Position numbers and translations under genes: made by a program
Source: Legionella beliardensis
GTDB lineage: Bacteria; Pseudomonadota; Gammaproteobacteria; Legionellales; Legionellaceae
Reading direction: 5' to 3'
DNA: 64,000 nucleotides
Assembly: GCF_900452395.1 (NCBI RefSeq)
Contig: NZ_UGNV01000001.1
Location: 124,001 to 188,000 of the forward strand
Part shown: piece by piece, positions 1 through 8,326 of the stretch
How the letters are laid out: each line of letters opens with the position of its first letter
How positions within the stretch are numbered: the stretch's first letter is position 1
Notes under the pieces: model-generated
Databases searched by the model: none
What the model was told of the DNA's origin: nothing
Seen by the model: only the letters and a program-made list of their open reading frames with translations

Positions 1-995
1 GGGTTAATTATGCCCATAACAAAGGCTGGAATTTTACTCATCCAGTTAAATAATGGACGGGCATTTTTAGCGACTGTCCACCAAGTGCCTGCGGTGCAAA
101 GTGTCAATGCCACAGCAAGTCCTAGCAAAGCAACAGCCGTAATAACTAGAAAAACGTTACGAACGATATGCTTAGACGCATTTTCTTTGGTAAAATTATC
201 GCGAAGCTTAGTATACCATTTACGTAATGTATCATTATTAATCATATCCGTTACAGCATTGTAAGTAAGAAATGCGTAAGCAGCGCCGGCAACAATGGCC
301 ATAGGGACAATGGCAAAGGGTAGGGTGGCTGCAGGAATAGTTGCTAAAAGAGGAATAGTAGCAAACCCCTCAACAAGCAGGTAAGTTGTACCAAATCCCA
401 TAAAAAGACCCGACAATACACTAAATAATTTTACACCATTAAAAACATGAGCGCGTGTCGCTAATTTTGCGATTGCATCTTGTTGCTTATGGCTGGCAAG
501 CCATTGCTGTAAAGCTGCCTGATATTGGCTATAAGAAGAATTATCGTCTACATCAGTTGGCTTTTTATATAATTGCAGCGTAAACCATTTGCGCATATCC
601 TTCATTGTTTTTTCAATTTTTCCTTTACGCGCTAAACTCTCTTTATCTAAATTTTTATGATTAAATTTATTTAATAAATTTAATTGAATTTCATAGTCTT
701 TAAAAAATTGTGGGCAATCTTCATCCGCTGTGTTAGGAAAATTATGAAGTAAATAATCGTCTGCGATATAACGCTCTAAATAATCGCTTTTAAACAATTT
801 TTTAAAGGCACCTTTTATATTTTGTAAATAAATTTCACCTTCATAAGCGACCGATAGACCAAAGGAGGCAAATGCTAGAGGCAATAAAGGCATTAAAGCA
901 TACATACCACCGAAACTTAAAAAGCCTAAAATTAGACTTGCTCCTACCGTTAAAAGCGTTAGAAGTAGATAATATGGAATCTTTTTTGTTTTCAT
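1..995 (-). CDS. Multi-pass membrane protein, 3' end outside the window
   Basis: An open frame runs from the ATG at 995 leftwards for 331 codons with no stop before the window edge. The start has a GGTGA ribosome site six bases upstream. The N-terminus (MKTKKIPYYLLLTLLTVGAS) begins a hydrophobic pair of segments spanning about residues 5-48. A soluble, Lys/Asp-rich stretch follows to about residue 190. Further hydrophobic segments lie at about 190-245 (GLFMGFGTTYLLVEGF and onward) and 280-305. I do not recognise a family; the arrangement resembles Legionella-specific membrane proteins of unknown role. A Fur-box match lies 45 bp upstream, so iron-repressed expression is inferred. It diverges from the aminopeptidase gene. 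Confidence 0.8.
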   Translation of the reverse strand, partial: MKTKKIPYYLLLTLLTVGASLILGFLSFGGMYALMPLLPLAFASFGLSVAYEGEIYLQNIKGAFKKLFKSDYLERYIADDYLLHNFPNTADEDCPQFFKDYEIQLNLLNKFNHKNLDKESLARKGKIEKTMKDMRKWFTLQLYKKPTDVDDNSSYSQYQAALQQWLASHKQQDAIAKLATRAHVFNGVKLFSVLSGLFMGFGTTYLLVEGFATIPLLATIPAATLPFAIVPMAIVAGAAYAFLTYNAVTDMINNDTLRKWYTKLRDNFTKENASKHIVRNVFLVITAVALLGLAVALTLCTAGTWWTVAKNARPLFNWMSKIPAFVMGIIN

Positions 996-1039
996 TGTTC
1001 ACCAAATGGACAGTTGCGGGAGTGTAACTTTATAACAAA

Positions 1040-1054
1040 TGAAAATGATTATCA
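1040..1054. promoter_or_regulatory. Fur box candidate
   Basis: TGAAAATGATTATCA matches the 15-bp 7-1-7 Fur core TGATAATGATTATCA at 14 of 15 positions. It lies between the divergent membrane-protein gene (start 995) and the aminopeptidase gene (start 1261). Being 45 bp from the first and about 206 bp from the second, it more likely controls the leftward gene. Confidence 0.7.
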
Positions 1055-1260
1055 ATAGTATTTATGGAAAAGTAAGTGCTACCCTTATAGAGCAAAATAA
1101 AACGAGTTAAAATTTGTTATTTTTGATTAAATAAAGAAATTTTTGATTAACATATGTATATAAAAACCCTTCTTATTAGAATAACTTAAAAATAAATTTC
1201 TATCTTTTTAAGCATGATGTACCATCAAAAAGAATTTTTTTACTACCTAAAGGAGAGAAA

Positions 1261-2460
1261 ATGCGTTTTTATCCAAGGATGACCCTGCTTACAGCAGGAT
1301 TTTTATTGGCTACTAGCCCCGTCATGGCAGAAACAGACGTTAAGATGGAGCAATTACAAGTTCCTCAATGTTTAGCTGCCCATTTATCCTCAGATTATGC
1401 AGTAATAGCTGAGAATAAAAGTTTTAAAATAATAGACGTGCCCACAGAAAAATTAGAGCAAATTATTCATGTTGCTGATGAGGTAAATTGTGGACGTTTT
1501 ATTAACGTCACTCATCTTATAGATAATACTAATCTATCAGTCCGCCAAAAATTAGCACAGCAATTACTTGTTAAACCCAGTAAAAAGCTTGCCTCAACAG
1601 ATGACACTGCTTATCCGATTGAGCACCAGGCAGAAGTTTTAGCAGCAATCCAGCAGGTTAAAGTTACCAATATTATGGCGACTTTAAACCGTTTAACGAC
1701 TTACGAAAATCGTTCCGCTACTAAAACGACTGGAGTTGAAGCAGCTAATTGGTTAAAAAGCTCTTTTGATACCATAGTTGCAAGAAAAAAACGTACTGAT
1801 ACCACGAGTTTTTTTGTTAAAACGGGTAACAATTACAAGCAACCATCTTTGGTAACCGTCCTTGGCAAGGATATTAAGGCACCTGCTATTGTGATTGGGG
1901 CGCATATGGATACGTTAGATGGTAGGATGCCTGGCGCTGGCGATGATGCGAGTGGCTCATCTAGCCTCATGGAAGTTGCTCGTATTTTAATTGAGTCATC
2001 GTATGAATTTAAGAACCCTATCTATTTCGTGTGGTATGCTGCTGAGGAGCGCGGATTAGTTGGTTCACAATACGTAGTGAAGCACTTTTTAGATAAATCT
2101 ATTCCGGTTAAAGCAGTCATGCAGTTGGATATGACAGGTTTCCGTAATAATCGTACTGACCCAACCATGTGGGTTTTTAGAGATTACACTGACCGTCCCT
2201 TAACTGATTTTGTGGTTGACTTAATTAAGACCTATATTGCAGTTCCTGTCGGTGAGTCTCGCTGTGGTTATGGTTGTAGTGATCATGCGTCTTGGACTAA
2301 AGCAGGTTTTGCTGCTACGTTTCCTTGCGAAACAAGTTTTGAGCGTCACAATCCTTACATCCATACCTCTAAGGACACAGTCGATCGCTTAACGCCAGAG
2401 CATATGGTTAATTTTAGTAAATTAGGGTTAGCTTTTGCACTTGAATTAGCACTTGATTAA
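1261..2460 (+). CDS. Secreted M28-family zinc aminopeptidase (LapA/LapB type)
   Basis: This is an exported di-zinc aminopeptidase of 399 residues. A signal peptide ends near residue 23 (ATSPVMAET). The M28 metal ligands are all visible: H215 in GAHMDT, D228 in GAGDDASG, catalytic E262 with ligand E263 in AAEERG, D290 in MQLDMTG, and H368 in YIHTSKDT. Cys335 and Cys339 (CGYGC) match the disulfide of the Vibrio proteolyticus enzyme. Legionella secretes related aminopeptidases through its type II system, so an extracellular peptide-degrading role is inferred. The start has a strong AAAGGAG site. A terminator hairpin follows directly. I cannot tell LapA from LapB by eye. Confidence 0.93.
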   Translation: MRFYPRMTLLTAGFLLATSPVMAETDVKMEQLQVPQCLAAHLSSDYAVIAENKSFKIIDVPTEKLEQIIHVADEVNCGRFINVTHLIDNTNLSVRQKLAQQLLVKPSKKLASTDDTAYPIEHQAEVLAAIQQVKVTNIMATLNRLTTYENRSATKTTGVEAANWLKSSFDTIVARKKRTDTTSFFVKTGNNYKQPSLVTVLGKDIKAPAIVIGAHMDTLDGRMPGAGDDASGSSSLMEVARILIESSYEFKNPIYFVWYAAEERGLVGSQYVVKHFLDKSIPVKAVMQLDMTGFRNNRTDPTMWVFRDYTDRPLTDFVVDLIKTYIAVPVGESRCGYGCSDHASWTKAGFAATFPCETSFERHNPYIHTSKDTVDRLTPEHMVNFSKLGLAFALELALD

Positions 2461-2474
2461 TTAGAAGAGCTTGC

Positions 2475-2510
2475 GAAGTCATTCTCGTGTGAGAATGACT
2501 TCTTTATTTT
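2475..2510 (+). terminator. Rho-independent terminator after the aminopeptidase gene
   Basis: A perfect 12-bp stem (2475-2486 with 2491-2502) and a GTGT loop are followed by a T-rich run. It begins 15 bp after the aminopeptidase stop and also lies 14 bp past the end of the convergent QueC-like gene. Confidence 0.9.
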
Positions 2511-2523
2511 TACTCTGCAAAAC

Positions 2524-3336
2524 TTATTTTTGCTTATCTGCTGTGTCTAATACTGATAACACATGAGCTTTTACTGTTTCCCAATCAACAATACCCCTAT
2601 CATCAGCATAAATAATGGGATCAATACAATTTAATTTTATAAATGCCGCAATGCGCTGTATGGAAGAGGCTGATTTGTAGTCTGAAATACCATCAGTATT
2701 CGGTTTATAAGATGTAATAGTCCGTTTATAAATTTCCTTAAAGTCTAAATTTAATTGCTTACACGCTTTAATACCGTCTTGTAAAATACCCCCTTTATCG
2801 GCATTTAAATAAGGCATGTAGGGGGCCACTTTTTCAGCGTGCCAATTACCCAATTGGAATGCTTGATAGTCAGCATCAATAAATTCAGGGCGACAATCTG
2901 GATAAACAGCATGATCGCCTGCATGGATACCTAGTGCTACATGTACGGTCGTGTTGTTTTCTATTGCGCAAGAAAGGGCTGCTGCCTGTAGGATAGATAT
3001 AAAGATTTTATTGCGATTTGGCACCACGGTAGCTGCCATATTTTCACCACTATAGAGGCCTTCAGGTACCGTATTTCCACCTTCAACAAGGGCTGAAAAT
3101 AATAAATTGCTTAAGCCATTTAGATGAATAATATGATGCTTAATAGCAAAGCCTTTCAAATTTAAATATTGTATTAAGTCTTGGGCTCGTTCGATTTCAA
3201 TATTATGTTTTTGGCCATATAAAAATGAGATTGCTGTAACTTGATAACCCCTTGCTAATAAATGTAGTAATAAAGTCGTTGAATCTAATCCGCCACTGAG
3301 TGATAAATAAGCAAATTTAGTTGAGTCTTGCACCAT
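2524..3336 (-). CDS. QueC-like PP-loop ATPase lacking the zinc-binding cysteines
   Basis: The 270-residue product has the PP-loop SGGLDSTT near the N-terminus and the QueC signature GIHAGDHAVYPDCRPEF, which places it in the 7-cyano-7-deazaguanine synthase family (preQ0, queuosine pathway). Canonical QueC ends in a four-cysteine zinc site. Here the aligned segment reads TSYKPNTDGISDYKSASS, with S, D, S and S where the four Cys should be, while the following residues (IQRIAAF) still align with canonical VERKEAF. It is also 30-50 residues longer than typical QueC. It may be a zinc-independent QueC or a paralog acting on another substrate. No other queuosine gene is nearby. It stands alone and converges with the aminopeptidase. 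Confidence 0.8.
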   Translation of the reverse strand: MVQDSTKFAYLSLSGGLDSTTLLLHLLARGYQVTAISFLYGQKHNIEIERAQDLIQYLNLKGFAIKHHIIHLNGLSNLLFSALVEGGNTVPEGLYSGENMAATVVPNRNKIFISILQAAALSCAIENNTTVHVALGIHAGDHAVYPDCRPEFIDADYQAFQLGNWHAEKVAPYMPYLNADKGGILQDGIKACKQLNLDFKEIYKRTITSYKPNTDGISDYKSASSIQRIAAFIKLNCIDPIIYADDRGIVDWETVKAHVLSVLDTADKQK

Positions 3337-3624
3337 ATTTCCTATTTAATTAAATTAAAATATGAAGTTAAAATAAATAAAATTAGCATGCTAAAAAAAG
3401 CTTATTTTAGCGTGCTGAATGTTAAATTAAAAGGCATTGAGACTTTAATGTTATCACGATTTGCAATTTGTATTTGTTCTTTTTAAAATAAAAATTAAAA
3501 AAAAATTAATGACTTTCCAGTTGATTTATAGTAAAAAATAGAAAGCCTTTGTAGGCATTGTTCAAATTTTAAAAATATGAATATATTTGAATCATTTTGT
3601 TAATAACTATGAAAGAGGAATGTA

Positions 3625-3843
3625 ATGGCTCTCATATCGAAAGCACGCTTTAATCAGAAAGAAAAAGTAAAAGTAGAATTAAGCAGCGAAGTTTTAAGGA
3701 AAATTGAAGCTTATTGTCAGTGGTCACAAATTGATGATATTAGCTTTTTTATTGAAGAGGCAGCTTGTTATGTTTTTGCAAAAGATAAAGAATGGAAAGC
3801 ATATCAAAAACAAGCAAAAAAAACTGAAAATACTGAACGATAA
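3625..3843 (+). CDS. Small protein, possible ribbon-helix-helix
   Basis: A 72-residue protein with an AGAGGAA ribosome site before its ATG. A short basic start is followed by a beta-like strand (VKVELSSEVLRKIEAY) and two predicted helices, an order resembling a ribbon-helix-helix DNA-binding fold. The tail is lysine-rich. There is no adjacent toxin gene, so an antitoxin role is not supported. The family is not recognised with confidence. Confidence 0.6.
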   Translation: MALISKARFNQKEKVKVELSSEVLRKIEAYCQWSQIDDISFFIEEAACYVFAKDKEWKAYQKQAKKTENTER

Positions 3844-3875
3844 TTACTTATTTTAATCATGTCATACTCATGTTT

Positions 3876-3896
3876 AAGGCTTTAAATTAAAGCCTT
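3876..3896. terminator. AT-rich hairpin after the small protein gene
   Basis: AAGGCTTT, a 5-base loop, then AAAGCCTT forms an 8-bp stem 33 bp after the stop at 3843. No clear T tract follows on the + strand, so termination is only a suggestion. Confidence 0.4.
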
Positions 3897-3997
3897 AAAA
3901 ACAGTAGCTTATATCTGCTATTAATCTTAATTTTAGTTGCTTCAAAGGTCTTATTTTTGGACTTAACATGGTATGACTTTAAAGTTTAAGGTTTCTT

Positions 3998-4207
3998 ATG
4001 AAAAAATTTATTATTTTAATGTGTTTATTCCCTTTAGCTTCTTTTGCAACAACTACTAAAGAAAATACAACGCTAGCAGCTTATCAAGAATTATGCGCTA
4101 AAGAGCATGATCCTATAAAAAGGCAAAATTATTGCGTCTTATTTGAAAAAAATGGTCAAGTCCATCCAGCGTCTAATATTTTCAGAAAAGACACAGCAAT
4201 AGTTTAA
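3998..4207 (+). CDS. Small secreted protein with two cysteines
   Basis: A 69-residue protein whose first 17 residues are a clear signal peptide (MKKFIILMCLFPLASFA). The mature part has two cysteines (C33 and C46), which could form a disulfide in the periplasm. No domain is recognised. The ATG follows an AGGTTTC stretch, a weak ribosome site. It converges with the protease gene 38 bp away. Confidence 0.6.
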   Translation: MKKFIILMCLFPLASFATTTKENTTLAAYQELCAKEHDPIKRQNYCVLFEKNGQVHPASNIFRKDTAIV

Positions 4208-4245
4208 ATCTAGTTATCATTTTATTGCTTAATTATCACTGAGTA

Positions 4246-5550
4246 TTAACTTGTTAGGCTCATACTCCATATAATTGTAAGGGCTGAATACAGTTGAAAA
4301 TCATCATAGAGCAATTTTTCGCGATCATTTGTTAATGGCGTAATAATTTTTGAATTATTTTTTTCATTTTCTAAATGCTTGCTTAAATTGATTTCATTAA
4401 AGCTTAATATTTTTTTATTTTCAGCAGCTTTAGCAATAGAAATTTCCTCAACTTGGATATCAGGAGCAATCCCTGTAGCCTGAATTGATGTACCAGCTGG
4501 CGTATAATAAAGCGCTGTTGTTAGCTTAATGGCGTGTTTCTCATCCAAGGGTAATACCGTTTGTACTGAGCCCTTACCAAAACTTTTTGTCCCAACAATA
4601 ACGGCTCGCTTATGATCTTTTAAAGCACCCGCTACAATTTCGGAAGCCGAAGCAGAGCCATTATTAATAAGTACAATTAAAGGCGCATTATTTAGGATGT
4701 CTCCTGGGGTTGCCAATGCTGTAAATTTACTCTCAGGCAACCTACCTTCGGTATAAACGATGGTACTTTTATCGCCTTTTTTATTATCGATAAATGCATC
4801 GGCAACTTCTATGGCGCTATCTAATAAACCACCAGGATTATTACGTAAATCAAGTATTAAACCTTTTAATTTACCTTGCGTTTGCTCTTTTAATTTATTA
4901 ATGGCACTGCGCATATCGCTACCGGTCATCTCTTGAAATTGAGATAGGCGAATGTAACCAAACTGTTGATCAAGTAACTTACTCTGCACACTTTTTATCT
5001 GTATATTTTGGCGCATCATTGAAAAAGTAAGTGGTTTATTTACGCCCTTACGGAGAATAACTAAGCTAACAGGGGTTCCTGCTTCACCACGCATCAAATT
5101 TACCGCCTCAGTTAAGCTTAAGCCTTGAGTTGGTTTTGATCCTAATTTAACAATGTAATCACCCGCTTTAATGCCAGCCTTATAAGCAGGTGTGTCAATG
5201 AGGGGTGTTACAACTTTTAGCAAGCCTTGCTCTTGAGTAATTTCGATACCAATACCCGCAAAATTGCCACTTGTACTCATTTTTAATTCGTTAAATTCAT
5301 TTTCATCTAAATAGGCAGAATGCGGATCAAGGCCGCTTAGCATGCCGCGAATTGCATTATCAAATAAATCAACGTCTTTCACAGACTTTACATAATTTTG
5401 TTTTATTTGATAAAGTGCCTGGGAAAAACGTTGTACCTCTTCTTCGGCAATTTGCAAAGAATCGTTCTTAGCGGCAAATAATGGTAGGGAAAAAAGAATC
5501 TGAATCAGTAAAACCTGCTGAATACGGCTACAAAACCGTCTCTTCAACAT
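4246..5550 (-). CDS. C-terminal processing protease, S41 family
   Basis: A 434-residue periplasmic serine protease of the CtpA/Prc type. An N-terminal signal sequence or anchor spans about residues 10-26. A PDZ domain lies at about 90-170 (GIGIEITQEQGLLKV, AGIKAGDYIV). The S41 core follows, with catalytic Ser in the NGSASASE motif (297-304) and Lys326 in SFGKGSVQT. These enzymes trim or degrade periplasmic proteins from their C-termini. The start has an AAGGAG site. The gene stands alone; the short neighbour at 3998 converges with it. The last 50 residues (LSKHLENEKNNSK and onward) are poorly conserved in appearance. Confidence 0.93.
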   Translation of the reverse strand: MLKRRFCSRIQQVLLIQILFSLPLFAAKNDSLQIAEEEVQRFSQALYQIKQNYVKSVKDVDLFDNAIRGMLSGLDPHSAYLDENEFNELKMSTSGNFAGIGIEITQEQGLLKVVTPLIDTPAYKAGIKAGDYIVKLGSKPTQGLSLTEAVNLMRGEAGTPVSLVILRKGVNKPLTFSMMRQNIQIKSVQSKLLDQQFGYIRLSQFQEMTGSDMRSAINKLKEQTQGKLKGLILDLRNNPGGLLDSAIEVADAFIDNKKGDKSTIVYTEGRLPESKFTALATPGDILNNAPLIVLINNGSASASEIVAGALKDHKRAVIVGTKSFGKGSVQTVLPLDEKHAIKLTTALYYTPAGTSIQATGIAPDIQVEEISIAKAAENKKILSFNEINLSKHLENEKNNSKIITPLTNDREKLLYDDFQLYSALTIIWSMSLTS

Positions 5551-5912
5551 AGCTTCTCCTTATTTAATCCATTTTTCAAAAAATAATGTCCATAGAGAAG
5601 TGATTGAATGCAATATAGATGCCAGGACTTAAAAGGGTCAATATTGTGGTAGAGTAGACAGCTATTCTATTTTGAAGAGCTTTCTAGAAAAGATATTTAG
5701 CGCAAAAATATTTGAGAGTTTTTAAATAGTTGAACTATTTTTTAATGGTGAACCGCTTTAGTTAATAGTTTCTTAAGAAAATTTCTTTACAATAAAAAGC
5801 CTATACTTAGTAATTCTTTTTTTAGAATTAAATTTAATAAATTATCTCAAAAATATACCTAAAATAATTAAAAATTAAGTTTTGTGATAGTCATAAACTA
5901 AATGAGACTTAA
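5551..5912. other. 362-bp AT-rich intergenic region
   Basis: It separates the divergent protease gene and the gene at 5913. It contains a perfect 8-1-8 inverted repeat at 5724-5740 (AAATAGTT-G-AACTATTT) and, 20 bp further on, a PmrA-like box. No coding sequence is seen. Confidence 0.6.
5761..5780 (+). promoter_or_regulatory. PmrA-like box upstream of the 5913 gene
   Basis: GTTAATAGT-TT-CTTAAGAAA resembles the Legionella PmrA regulatory element (cTTAATatT, two bases, cTTAA). A TATACT -10 candidate at 5802-5807 lies 21 bp downstream of the box. The TTAA-N7-TTAA core is expected by chance a few times in DNA this AT-rich, so this is a candidate. Confidence 0.45.
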
Positions 5913-6548
5913 ATGCAAAATAAAATTGAAACGTGTGGGAATGGTGGAAGTAAAGTTAAAATTGAAATGTGTTATAGCTTTTCTCATGAAAATAAGGCGC
6001 TTTTTATCGCTTGTTCGCATACACCTACTGGTGTAAGAAGTATCGTTACTAATGCTCGAGCTAAGGGAGGTTTATTTTCTAATCGTGAGCTAAACTATAA
6101 TGATCATGAAGGATTAAAAAACTGGCTAGAGGCTCACTTAATACATATAACAAATCGCCCTGAATACGAACAAGTAGAATTTATTTTAGTTGCTGCAGAT
6201 GTTAACTTAGCAAGCTCAGGTAAAAGAGATTTACCATTATTTTTAAGAGATAATTCTATTAAAAACTGTTTAACGCAAGGTGATAATGTAGTTATTAAAA
6301 AAATACTTTTTTCTACATCTGCGGATGTTATAGAGTTAGCTAACCAAGAATACGGTACAGAAGGTATTACTTACATTTTGACTGATGGCGTACGTAAGGC
6401 TATAGAAAAAACTATAACTGATATGGCTGGTATTAGCCCTTCTAGTGATCCGCGCCTTTTTAGAAGAAATAGCGATGCTATTACAGCTCCCTCAGCGGAA
6501 GCTGCTAGTGAAGATTCGCCTACTTTAAATTATAAAGATTTATCTTAA
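5913..6548 (+). CDS. Putative effector, paralog of the protein at 29066
   Basis: A 211-residue soluble protein of no recognised family. Its core resembles the protein encoded at 29066: both have a start of the form I-x-x-x-Y-x-x-S-x-x-N-x-x-L-F-I-x-C and a central ADVNL followed by RD-L-xx-FL-xD-S (here ADVNLASSGKRDLPLFLRD). The C-terminal 40 residues are Ser/Ala/Asp-rich and probably disordered, as in many Dot/Icm substrates. The upstream region has a PmrA-like box. No signal peptide or membrane segment is seen. The effector role is inferred from the paralogy, the regulatory site and the neighbouring decayed accessory genes. Confidence 0.65.
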   Translation: MQNKIETCGNGGSKVKIEMCYSFSHENKALFIACSHTPTGVRSIVTNARAKGGLFSNRELNYNDHEGLKNWLEAHLIHITNRPEYEQVEFILVAADVNLASSGKRDLPLFLRDNSIKNCLTQGDNVVIKKILFSTSADVIELANQEYGTEGITYILTDGVRKAIEKTITDMAGISPSSDPRLFRRNSDAITAPSAEAASEDSPTLNYKDLS

Positions 6549-6591
6549 ATATCTCAAATTTTAAATGGTTTATTAGAAAATTAAAAGAGGT

Positions 6592-6740
6592 ATGAAACGT
6601 AATTAAAATATGATTAGAATCATACCTCTTAAATTAGAAGAATTTGAACCTAATGCTGCTAAATTTAGATAATTTTCCAGAAAAATTACCTAATAATATT
6701 TCTTATTACTTAGAAATATTAACATATTCACGAGCTTTAG
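6592..6740 (+). pseudogene. Decayed duplicate of the DUF2513 gene
   Basis: From the ATG at 6592 this sequence closely matches the intact gene at 7967 over about 130 bp. Codon 5 is TAA where the intact copy has TGG (Trp). A two-base deletion then follows the AAT codon for Asn (AATGCTGCT against AATGCGCTGCT). After the shift, frame +1 reads LDNFPEKLPNNISYYLEIL, close to the intact LDNFPEKLHNDVSYHLEIL. Similarity stops after this point. It still has a GAGG ribosome site. Confidence 0.85.
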
Positions 6741-6935
6741 ATATTAACATGCGCCCTTAGCCTAATTGAAATTCTAGATAACAACAAAAAATCATACCAC
6801 CTGAAAGCTGAGGTATTTCAACTTAGTGAATTTAATTCAATTGTTAATATAAATACCTATTTTCCTAATCTAGGCATGTCGCTTAAGCACTATGATACAG
6901 GGTTAATTTTTTACAACCAATTAATTTTAAAATAA
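6741..6935 (+). pseudogene. Fragment of an unknown gene without a start
   Basis: A 64-codon open stretch ending in TAA at 6933-6935 directly follows the decayed DUF2513 copy in another frame. It translates to sequence containing SLIEILDNNKKSYHLK and LGMSLKHYDTGLIFYNQ, which looks like real protein. No start codon with a ribosome site precedes it, so I read it as the tail of a truncated gene. Family unknown. Confidence 0.4.
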
Positions 6936-6990
6936 ATTTAATTTAAAACAATAAGATTTCTTAATTTATTAAATGTACCAGGAGTTAAAT

Positions 6991-7684
6991 ATGCCTAAAA
7001 ATCAAAATAATTACCCCAGTGAGATCATTTATTTTGGGCAAAAAATTGTTAGCTATATTTCACTCAAATCTAATTATAAAATCGAAAGAAAAGCAATGCG
7101 TTTTTTTGGTCGCTCGTGATTCAACCGATCCTGATATTAAATACCTTAACAGCAAGGACACTCAGAATTATTTGGTAGATATTAAAGAAAATAATTTTAG
7201 TCTTAAAGGCGCCGTGCTGCACGGAGAGTATCTTTTTGTCTTAACTTGTGAAAATCCACCAAAATTACTCTGTGATAAGCCTACCCATCATTCTTATCTG
7301 GCTAATGGTAAGAAAGTTTTAGCAGCAGGTACATTAATTTTTGATAGAGGAGCTCTACTTAAGTTAACAAATAACAGTGGCCATTATCAGCCAACAGACA
7401 GTGAAATGTTGCCAGCGATTAAAGCATTGTATATGGCTAGTGGGAAAATGCTAGAAATCTATGAAAGCTTCTCTTCTTCGCCACCCAGAGCTTATTTAGT
7501 TAAGGAGCTTATTAATTCTGCAAATTTTGCTGAAGCGATATTTCAAAGTGGTACAAGCGAAACTGATCCTGACGAACAAAGGTATGGCAGGGAATTAAAA
7601 AAAGACCTTGTAGAATTTTATGCCAATATAGTGAGCTATCCACTCTTTTTTCAATCTAAACCAGCAAGCCAGAATCATTCATAG
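6991..7684 (+). pseudogene. Frameshifted putative effector gene with an NNSGHY motif
   Basis: The best start is the ATG at 6991, eight bases after a GGAG site. Its frame encodes 42 residues and ends at the TGA at 7117-7119. The long downstream frame (open from a GTG at 7019 with no ribosome site) is shifted by +1 and encodes about 200 residues to 7684. A single indel between about 7040 and 7105, perhaps in the A6 run at 7039 or the T7 run near 7100, would join them. The downstream part contains THHSYLANGKKVLAAG and LTNNSGHYQPT, a pattern I recall from bacterial toxin and effector proteins (H-S-x-L-x-x-G-x-x-V-x-A-A-G, then SGHYxP). Function unknown. It may be translated from 7019 as a shortened protein. 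Confidence 0.65.
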
Positions 7685-7966
7685 GCTATGAAACACTAAG
7701 CTCTCTTATAGGGTAGTTTTAGTTGTGTGAGGGTAAACTAAAGAAATGAATTAGCCATGCGTCCTAAAACAAACAAAAAGTCAGTTAGATACATTAAATG
7801 ATAGTTAAGGCAGCAGCTTAAGGTCATTTCGTGTGAGTGGAAATGGTGTTTTAACTATAACAAAATTAGGTCTCAGTAAGATTATTGCAAAGATATAAGG
7901 TTTGTTTCCATAGTATGCCTACTGTGTTTTATAATTGTTATATTACTTCATGGGAATTAGAAAGCG

Positions 7967-8326
7967 ATGAAACGTAATTGGGATATGATTAGAGCCATCC
8001 TTCTTAAGGTCGAAGAACTTGAGCCTAATGCGCTGCTAAATTTAGATAATTTTCCCGAAAAATTGCATAATGATGTTTCTTATCACTTAGAAATATTACA
8101 AGAAGCTGGCATATTGGCTGGAAAAATTCACAAAACGCCGGGCGGTTCTCCACACGGATTTCATTTAATTCGGCTTACATGGCTTGGCCATGACCTATTA
8201 GAATCTATCCGCTCTGAAGCTAAATGGACAGAAATAAAAGAGTATATTGAGGCTAAACAGCTGGGGATAAATTTAGAAAATATTATGTTTATTGCCCAGC
8301 TGCTTACTAAAAAATCATTATCTTAA
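7967..8326 (+). CDS. DUF2513 family protein
   Basis: A 119-residue protein starting MKRNWDMIRAILLKVEE, the hallmark of DUF2513, a small winged-helix-like family common in prophages and mobile islands. The middle (SYHLEILQEAGIL, then LTWLGHDLLESIR) fits a helix-turn-helix followed by a wing. The role is unknown; regulation of DNA or phage functions is the usual guess. A decayed duplicate lies 1.4 kb upstream. The end overlaps the transposase remnant on the other strand by nine bases. Confidence 0.8.
   Translation: MKRNWDMIRAILLKVEELEPNALLNLDNFPEKLHNDVSYHLEILQEAGILAGKIHKTPGGSPHGFHLIRLTWLGHDLLESIRSEAKWTEIKEYIEAKQLGINLENIMFIAQLLTKKSLS

Noticed and set aside
6944..6968. PmrA-like box before the frameshifted gene
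   Set aside because: The two half sites are not spaced by 11 bp and one core is ATAAG, so the match fails.
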